Below are positions 44,384-49,376 of a stretch of DNA of 49,376 bases, one piece after another. The stretch spans positions 1-49,376 of the forward strand of contig CAIUZK010000014.1 in the NCBI GenBank assembly GCA_903903635.1, given 5' to 3'. The notes beneath the pieces were generated by a model. The model saw only the letters and a list, made by a program, of their open reading frames with translations. It did no database searches and had not been told where the DNA came from. The DNA comes from an uncultured Bacteroidota bacterium (GTDB lineage Bacteria > Bacteroidota > Bacteroidia > Chitinophagales > Chitinophagaceae). The position numbers and the translations under genes were made by a program. Each line of letters starts with the position of its first letter. The first letter of the stretch is position 1.

Positions 44384-44971
44384 TCAGAATTGAACTTTTG
44401 GCGCATTTTGTGCTCCCGGATCAGACTGGAACATAGGTTGCTCCGTAAATCCAAACATTTTCGCCAGGATATTTCCCGGAAAAGAGGTAACACTGACATT
44501 ATAGCCTTGAACGGCTTCATTAAAATAGTTCCTGGCCACATTTATCCGGTTCTCAGTTCCCACCAGTTCGTCCTGCAATTGCATGAAATTCTGGTTGGCT
44601 TTCAGTTGTGGATACTGTTCAAAAGCCACATTGATGGCCATTTTTGCAGCGCTTTGTGCCTCATTCGATGTCCTCTGTATTTCCGCCATTTTTTGTGGTG
44701 TCAACTGATCAGCACTTCCCTGTGTCAATGTTTTAAGTGCACCTGCCCTTGCCATAGCTACCTGCACATAGGTTGATTTTTCAAAATCCGCAGCCCCTTT
44801 TACTGTCGAAACCAGATTAGGTATCAGATCCGCCCTTCGCTGGTAGGAAGACTGAACTGTTCCCCATTTGGCATTAATATTTATTCTGCCCCTGTTCATA
44901 CTGTTATAACTACAGCCTCCCCACAAAAGCATTACCAATAAGATGCCTAAAGCAATATATAATCCTTTCAT
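44384..44971 (-). CDS. lemA: LemA family protein
   Basis: 195 aa. N-terminal membrane anchor with a lipobox-like WGGC (LGILLVMLLWGGCSYNS), then the all-helical LemA domain (INAKWGTVQSSYQRRADLIP, NLVSTVKGAADFEK, AINVAFEQYPQLKANQNFMQ, INVARNYFNEAVQGYN). It is the first gene of a three-gene unit with two TPM proteins, an arrangement repeated in many bacteria. Molecular role unknown. Confidence 0.93.
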   Translation of the reverse strand: MKGLYIALGILLVMLLWGGCSYNSMNRGRININAKWGTVQSSYQRRADLIPNLVSTVKGAADFEKSTYVQVAMARAGALKTLTQGSADQLTPQKMAEIQRTSNEAQSAAKMAINVAFEQYPQLKANQNFMQLQDELVGTENRINVARNYFNEAVQGYNVSVTSFPGNILAKMFGFTEQPMFQSDPGAQNAPKVQF

Positions 44972-45233
44972 TGTTATAAATTTTAATCAAATTTAGCACA
45001 CAAACACTGAAATATCTATGATTTATCGGCCACCTGACCTAAATCATCGGTAAGTGGCAAAAATGCAATTTGAATATCTACTTCTTTTGCTTACAATACA
45101 TAAAACGGTAATGATATTTTAATACACATTTGTGAGGTGTTTTATAAATTCCGTAGATCCCGCTACTATTTAGCTCATTAATAAATATTATTTCAGCGAA
45201 CCTATGCCATGAGCGTTTTATGTATATCCATAG

Positions 45234-45241
45234 TATTTTTG
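45234..45241 (+). promoter_or_regulatory. -7 box of kynU
   Basis: TATTTTTG, exact TAnnTTTG, 6 nt before the ATG at 45248. It rules out the upstream start at 45209. Confidence 0.65.
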
Positions 45242-45247
45242 CAGGCA

Positions 45248-46522
45248 ATGAGCTCAGCAACTTATACTTTCGAAGCCAACAGGGAATATGCAGTTTCCCA
45301 GGATCAGGTAGATATACTATTCCCTTTCAGGGAGCGTTTTCACTTCCCGCAACACAATGGCCATGATGTGCGCTACTTCTGTGGCAATTCGCTTGGTCTG
45401 CAACCCAAAAGCGTGAGCTACCTGATGGAAAAAGAATTGGAAGACTGGGCCAGGCATGGTGTAGAAGGACATTTCAGAGCTGCCTTACCATGGTTTTCCT
45501 ACCATCATGTTTTTGCTGAAAGACTATCGGAAATTGTGGGGGCAGATAAGGATGAAGTTGTAGCTATGAATACGCTTACTGTCAACCTGCATATGCTGAT
45601 GCTTTCTTTTTACCGCCCTGAAGGCAAGAGGTATAAAATACTTATGGAAGCCGGTGCGTTCCCATCAGATCAGTATGCTGTGGAAACACAGGTTCGCATG
45701 CATGGCTACGATCCGGAGGATGCAATAATTGAAATTGTACCCCGTCATGGATCTTACCTGATTGAGGATATTGATATTGTGAATGCAATAATTGAAGCAG
45801 GAGATTCACTGGCCCTGGTTATGATTGGCGGTGTAAATTATTATACCGGCCAGTTCTTCGACCTCGAAGCAATCACTAAAGCCGCACATGCTGTTGGTGC
45901 ATATGCCGGATTTGACCTGGCACATGCTGTTGGAAATCTGCCATTAAAATTGCACGACTGGAATGTAGATTTTGCCTGCTGGTGTACCTACAAATATCTT
46001 AATTCCGGACCAGGAGGTGTAGGTGGCGCATTTGTTCATGAGCGTCATGGCAACAATCCCAAATTGTTCCGCCTTGGTGGCTGGTGGGGTAACGAAGAGA
46101 AAACCCGTTTTAAAATGCAGAAGGGATTTGTGCCTCAAAAGGGCGCTGCTAGTTGGCAGCAAAGTAACGCTCCGGTATTCAACATGGTTGCTCATAATGC
46201 TGCTTTAGACATTTATGAAAAAGCAGGCATGAAACAACTCAGGGAAAAAAGCTTGATGCTTACTGCTTATATGGAGTTCCTGCTCCGGCAAATCACCCAT
46301 CTCCCATTCGATATCATAACTCCCTCAGAACCAGAGCGCCGTGGATGCCAGCTATCCTTATTGTTTAAGGATAGAGGACGTGAAGTATTCGAGGCATTAA
46401 CTCATCATGGAGTGGTTGCCGACTGGCGGGAGCCAAATGTAATCAGGATCGCGCCTGTACCGCTTTATAACACATTTGAAGACTGCTATGGTTTTTATGA
46501 AATACTGAAAAATATGGAATAA
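45248..46522 (+). CDS. kynU: kynureninase
   Basis: 424 aa from the ATG at 45248; 13 upstream codons in frame overlap the promoter. PLP enzyme that splits kynurenine to anthranilate and alanine in tryptophan breakdown. Family motifs: YFCGNSLGLQPKSV, HFRAALPWFSYHH, VVAMNTLTVNLHMLMLSFY, GFDLAHAVGNLPLKLHDW, and the PLP lysine in WCTYKYLNSGPGGVGGAFVH. No other kyn gene is near. Confidence 0.95.
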   Translation: MSSATYTFEANREYAVSQDQVDILFPFRERFHFPQHNGHDVRYFCGNSLGLQPKSVSYLMEKELEDWARHGVEGHFRAALPWFSYHHVFAERLSEIVGADKDEVVAMNTLTVNLHMLMLSFYRPEGKRYKILMEAGAFPSDQYAVETQVRMHGYDPEDAIIEIVPRHGSYLIEDIDIVNAIIEAGDSLALVMIGGVNYYTGQFFDLEAITKAAHAVGAYAGFDLAHAVGNLPLKLHDWNVDFACWCTYKYLNSGPGGVGGAFVHERHGNNPKLFRLGGWWGNEEKTRFKMQKGFVPQKGAASWQQSNAPVFNMVAHNAALDIYEKAGMKQLREKSLMLTAYMEFLLRQITHLPFDIITPSEPERRGCQLSLLFKDRGREVFEALTHHGVVADWREPNVIRIAPVPLYNTFEDCYGFYEILKNME

Positions 46523-46599
46523 CCGGATTTTAATCCCTGTATTAGATAACATCAACGTCGTAATTAGTATGGCTTTACTATATTTCCTGTTCCTTCCCA

Positions 46600-46607
46600 T
46601 ATCTTTG
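46600..46607 (+). promoter_or_regulatory. -7 box of a leaderless gene
   Basis: TATCTTTG, exact TAnnTTTG, ends 4 nt before the ATG at 46612. Confidence 0.6.
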
Positions 46608-46611
46608 CCTC

Positions 46612-46881
46612 ATGCATGAACCTATTGAACTTGCCATCGAAACAGCAGATGGCATTGTTGATTGCAGACTTGAACCTGTTGAAAATAATGGCATTATTAT
46701 TTGGAGTGCAACTATTCTCTATCCCCATAATATTAATGGCCGGCTACAATCCCGTGTTTATGAGCATAATCTAAATTTGAATCCTCAAACCGGATTGTAT
46801 TACTTTGCAGACGAAGCTTCAGTTCATCCCAAAGTTTTGTTGCTGGGTAAACAATTATCCGATGCCATATGTATCGCGTAA
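46612..46881 (+). CDS. small conserved-looking protein of unknown function
   Basis: 89 aa, no signal or membrane helix. Beta-rich pattern (IELAIETADGIVDCRLEPVE, NGIIIWSATILYPHNIN, TGLYYFADEASVHPKVL). The promoter box placed directly before its ATG supports it as a real gene. It sits between kynU and the SET-domain gene on the same strand. Family not recognised. Confidence 0.65.
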   Translation: MHEPIELAIETADGIVDCRLEPVENNGIIIWSATILYPHNINGRLQSRVYEHNLNLNPQTGLYYFADEASVHPKVLLLGKQLSDAICIA

Positions 46882-46940
46882 CATGAGTTTGATTTTATTT
46901 GCCGGATATTAATGTCGAAGCCATAAACCAAAAGAGCTAA

Positions 46941-47324
46941 ATGAGTAAGAAAATTTACGTAGGCAAATCAAATATTCACATGGCAGGCAGAGGCATTTTC
47001 GCTTCAGTGGATTTTAAAAAAAATGCGGTTATTGAAGTATGTCCGGTTATTATCATGGATAAAAAAGACACCAACCTTTTAATGGAAACCACGCTCCAGA
47101 ACTATGTATATGAGTATGAAAAAACCGGTTGTATGCTGGCCCTTGGTTATGGATCACTCTACAACCACCACCTGAAACCGAATGCAAAATATGAAATTGC
47201 AGAAAGTAACGGATCGCACCCCGGCATGCTTGAATTATATATTATTGCTACCAAAGCAATAGCAAAGGACGAGGAAATATATATTAACTACGGCAAACAT
47301 TTCGATAAAAAATACAGCAAATAG
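46941..47324 (+). CDS. SET-domain protein
   Basis: 127 aa, made of a minimal SET domain. Start KSNIHMAGRGIFASVDFKK (AdoMet-site GRGIFA), SLYNHHLKPNAKY (the NHxxxPN motif), LYIIATKAIAKDEEIYINYG (final EIxxxYG). These residues bind AdoMet and lysine in SET methyltransferases. Bacterial single-domain forms are common in this phylum; targets are unknown. Confidence 0.88.
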   Translation: MSKKIYVGKSNIHMAGRGIFASVDFKKNAVIEVCPVIIMDKKDTNLLMETTLQNYVYEYEKTGCMLALGYGSLYNHHLKPNAKYEIAESNGSHPGMLELYIIATKAIAKDEEIYINYGKHFDKKYSK

Positions 47325-47375
47325 CAGCCACAGGCAATCTTGTAGCATAAATTTCATCTGAGTACCGTTTATTAT

Positions 47376-47383
47376 TACCTTTG
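47376..47383 (+). promoter_or_regulatory. -7 box of ribF
   Basis: TACCTTTG, exact TAnnTTTG, 10 nt before the ATG at 47394. Confidence 0.65.
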
Positions 47384-47393
47384 CGCCTCATTA

Positions 47394-48329
47394 ATGGCCA
47401 TATATTACGACATAGAACAATTACCGTCATTCAAAAATGCTGTGCTTACCATTGGTACGTTCGACGGGGTACATAAGGGCCATAAGACAATTCTGAAAGA
47501 AGTTGTTACCCATGCGGCAAATGTTAAAGGTGAAAGCGTACTGATAACCTTTGAACCGCATCCACGGAAACTGTTGTTCCCGGAACAGCCCATGGGTATT
47601 ATCACTCCATTGACCGATAAACTTGAACTGGTCAGTGAAACTGGAATCCAGCATATTATTGTAGTGCCATTTACTAAAGAATTTGCAGCCCTTTCCGCCC
47701 ATCAGTATATCGAGACCTTCCTGGTTAACCATTTCCATCCGCATACCATCATTATAGGTTATGACCACAGGTTCGGACAGGACAGGAAAGGCGACATCAG
47801 ATTACTGGAAAACTATGCAACCGAATACCAATACGAATTGATAGAGATCCCTGCTCAATTAATACAGGAAGCTACTGTTAGCTCCACTAAAATCAGGAAC
47901 GCAATAGCTACCGGAAGGCTGGAAGAAGCCAGTGATATGTTAGGCAGGCCTTACAATCTGAAAGGGAAAGTAGTTCACGGCAACCGCCTTGGCCGCACCA
48001 TTGGATACCCCACAGCCAACATTCAACCAGATGACATCAACCAGATCATTCCTGCTGTTGGTGTTTATGTAATTCAGGCTAAGCATAACGGTATAACATA
48101 CAATGGAATGCTAAGCATAGGTTATAACCCTACTGTTACCAACAAAAGAGTACTTCGCATTGAAGCCAATCTATTTGATTTTGATCAGGACATTTACGAC
48201 CATAACCTCGAAATCTTATTTCTCAAAAAAATACGCGAAGAGGTGAAATTCAGTTCTGTTGAAGCCCTAAAAGATCAGTTACACAAAGACAAGGTCGAAA
48301 GTCTTAAACTACTTTTATCCAGGAGCTAA
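47394..48329 (+). CDS. ribF: bifunctional riboflavin kinase / FAD synthetase
   Basis: 311 aa, usual length. It converts riboflavin to FMN and FMN to FAD. Nucleotidyl-transferase domain 1-175 with LTIGTFDGVHKGHKTIL (HxGH-like HKGH), IIIGYDHRFGQDRKGD and the SSTKIRNAI motif; riboflavin kinase domain 180-305 with GRPYNLKGKVVHGNRLGRTI, GYPTANIQPDD, and MLSIGYNPTV. Own promoter box upstream. Confidence 0.96.
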   Translation: MAIYYDIEQLPSFKNAVLTIGTFDGVHKGHKTILKEVVTHAANVKGESVLITFEPHPRKLLFPEQPMGIITPLTDKLELVSETGIQHIIVVPFTKEFAALSAHQYIETFLVNHFHPHTIIIGYDHRFGQDRKGDIRLLENYATEYQYELIEIPAQLIQEATVSSTKIRNAIATGRLEEASDMLGRPYNLKGKVVHGNRLGRTIGYPTANIQPDDINQIIPAVGVYVIQAKHNGITYNGMLSIGYNPTVTNKRVLRIEANLFDFDQDIYDHNLEILFLKKIREEVKFSSVEALKDQLHKDKVESLKLLLSRS

Positions 48330-48367
48330 TCCAAAAAGATCGCACTGCGGCTTTGCAAATTTTCACG

Positions 48368-49132
48368 CTAGCCTTCCATTTCCATATACATCGGGCAATT
48401 ATCAGAGTGCTTTACATCAGGGTATATTTCAGCATGAACCAGCTTTTTGCCCAGCGGTTCTGTGACACTGATGTAATCTATACGCCAGCCCTTGTTATTG
48501 GCACGAGCCCCTGCAAACTGGCTCCACCAGGTATATTGGTTTGGTTCCTGGTTAAAGACCCGGAAAGTATCAATAAAACCATTCCCGAATAGATTATCCA
48601 TCCAGGCCCGCTCTTCCGGCAGGAACCCGGTATTATTCTTATTGCGGACCGGATCATGTATATCTATTGCCTTATGGCAAATATTGTAGTCGCCACATAT
48701 CACAAGATCAGGGCGAGTTTTGCGCAGATCGTTTATGTAGTCAAAAAACTCATCAAGCCACTGGTATTTATACCCCTGCCTTTCCTCGCCACTTGTACCG
48801 CTCGGAAAATAAGCATTTACTATGGTTAGCTTTCCAAAATCTGCTCTTATTACCCTACCCTCGGCATCGCTCTGCATGATGCCATTACCATTTTGCACCT
48901 TATCCGGCTTTATTTTGGTAAGTATTGCTACCCCGCTGTATCCCTTTTTGTGAGCCGAATAAGAATAAACTTCATAGCCGGCACTATTTATTGCTGCAAC
49001 AGGCACGTCTTCCTTATTGGCCTTGATCTCCTGCAGGCAGATCACATCAGCAGGATCCGTCTTTAACCAATCAATAAAGCCTTTCTTCACTGCGGCCCGA
49101 ATGCCGTTTACATTGTAAGTTATGATGCGCAT
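48368..49132 (-). CDS. xth: exodeoxyribonuclease III family protein
   Basis: 254 aa from ATG 49132 (MRIITYNVNGIRAAVKKGF); 14 upstream codons in frame are outside the family. AP endonuclease / 3'-5' exonuclease of base excision repair. N7, E35 (CLQEIK), the ICGDYNICH pair (D, N) and the IDY aspartate are present. The last motif, normally SDHxP with the catalytic His, reads SDNCP, so that His is Asn. The DNA (GAT AAT TGC CCG) is unambiguous. Activity may therefore be altered or lost. Confidence 0.93.
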   Translation of the reverse strand: MRIITYNVNGIRAAVKKGFIDWLKTDPADVICLQEIKANKEDVPVAAINSAGYEVYSYSAHKKGYSGVAILTKIKPDKVQNGNGIMQSDAEGRVIRADFGKLTIVNAYFPSGTSGEERQGYKYQWLDEFFDYINDLRKTRPDLVICGDYNICHKAIDIHDPVRNKNNTGFLPEERAWMDNLFGNGFIDTFRVFNQEPNQYTWWSQFAGARANNKGWRIDYISVTEPLGKKLVHAEIYPDVKHSDNCPMYMEMEG

Positions 49133-49376
49133 GGATAGCAAATTTGAAGGGTGAAAGTAGGATTTTCGAATCAATTGAAAAACACAGCTTGTATAAAATT
49201 TCCATAACCATATAAATACCTAAATAAATACCTTTGTGAGACTTTCAAAATAATTCCTACAAAATTACAAAAACAATGCATATATTTGTATAACCAATAT
49301 GCTATTGTGTGATTACAAAGTACGATAAAAAGACTGAAATGCTTATGCAAGTACATTTCAGCAGGTTATCAGAAAA
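49133..49376. other. end of window, no gene found
   Basis: 244 nt, strongly A/T-rich. The only frame (minus, 49171-49356) is composed of A/T-derived residues and shows no family features. The region should include the promoter of the exonuclease gene. Confidence 0.4.

Noticed and set aside
49171-49356. Minus-strand ORF of 61 codons at the window end
   Set aside because: A/T-rich non-coding composition, no family features, and it overlaps the region expected to hold the exonuclease promoter.

Overview
The window looks like a chromosome segment of a Bacteroidota bacterium, most plausibly Chitinophagaceae or a close relative. The evidence is genus-independent but consistent: type IX secretion C-terminal sorting domains on two secreted proteins, a TonB-dependent receptor with an N-terminal carboxypeptidase-like domain, a DUF5686 protein, a LytS-type kinase with a periplasmic propeller paired with a LytTR regulator, and many genes preceded by the Bacteroidota -7 promoter box TAnnTTTG instead of a Shine-Dalgarno leader. 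No rRNA, tRNA or CRISPR array was seen.

Layout. 1-1909: an IS110-family element (206-1867) inserted in an unidentified short frame. Its 5' non-coding part folds into two guide loops that match both its own ends and its own insertion site, so it appears to encode a bridge RNA. 1990-8715: a decayed membrane-protein remnant, then HEAT-repeat protein, secreted adenosine deaminase, FKBP isomerase, an unknown protein, ribosomal protein L19 and RecG. 8716-11721: purD and a POT peptide transporter with a strong terminator. 11722-12220: accessory debris, including an IS66 transposase fragment, an unexplained structured segment and a candidate small RNA. 12221-17666: a LytS/LytTR two-component system and a TPR lipoprotein, flanked on both sides by phased direct repeats that fit the LytTR recognition motif, with two small ORFs beyond the second array.

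17827-30170: a Bacteroidota-specific cytosolic protein, a C10 cysteine protease with a coupled secreted partner, a TonB-dependent receptor with a small membrane protein, cytochrome c maturation genes ccmF and ccmE (the latter of the Cys-type), a small His-rich lipoprotein, and an NHL-repeat secreted protein with a truncated copy fused to what looks like a Kup potassium-transporter tail. 30351-38210: aspS, a DUF5686 outer-membrane protein, a lipoprotein and sucA. 38260-42833: arginine decarboxylase, argS and an arginase/agmatinase-family ureohydrolase, which suggests a polyamine/arginine locus. 43117-49132: a lemA-TPM-TPM operon, kynureninase, a small unknown, a SET-domain protein, ribF and an exonuclease III homologue whose usual last catalytic His is Asn.

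The two most interesting signals are non-coding: the self-consistent IS110 bridge RNA with a promoter that would only form across the circular-junction, and the LytTR operator arrays, one of which sits in front of a roughly 95-nt terminator-ended transcript with no ORF.
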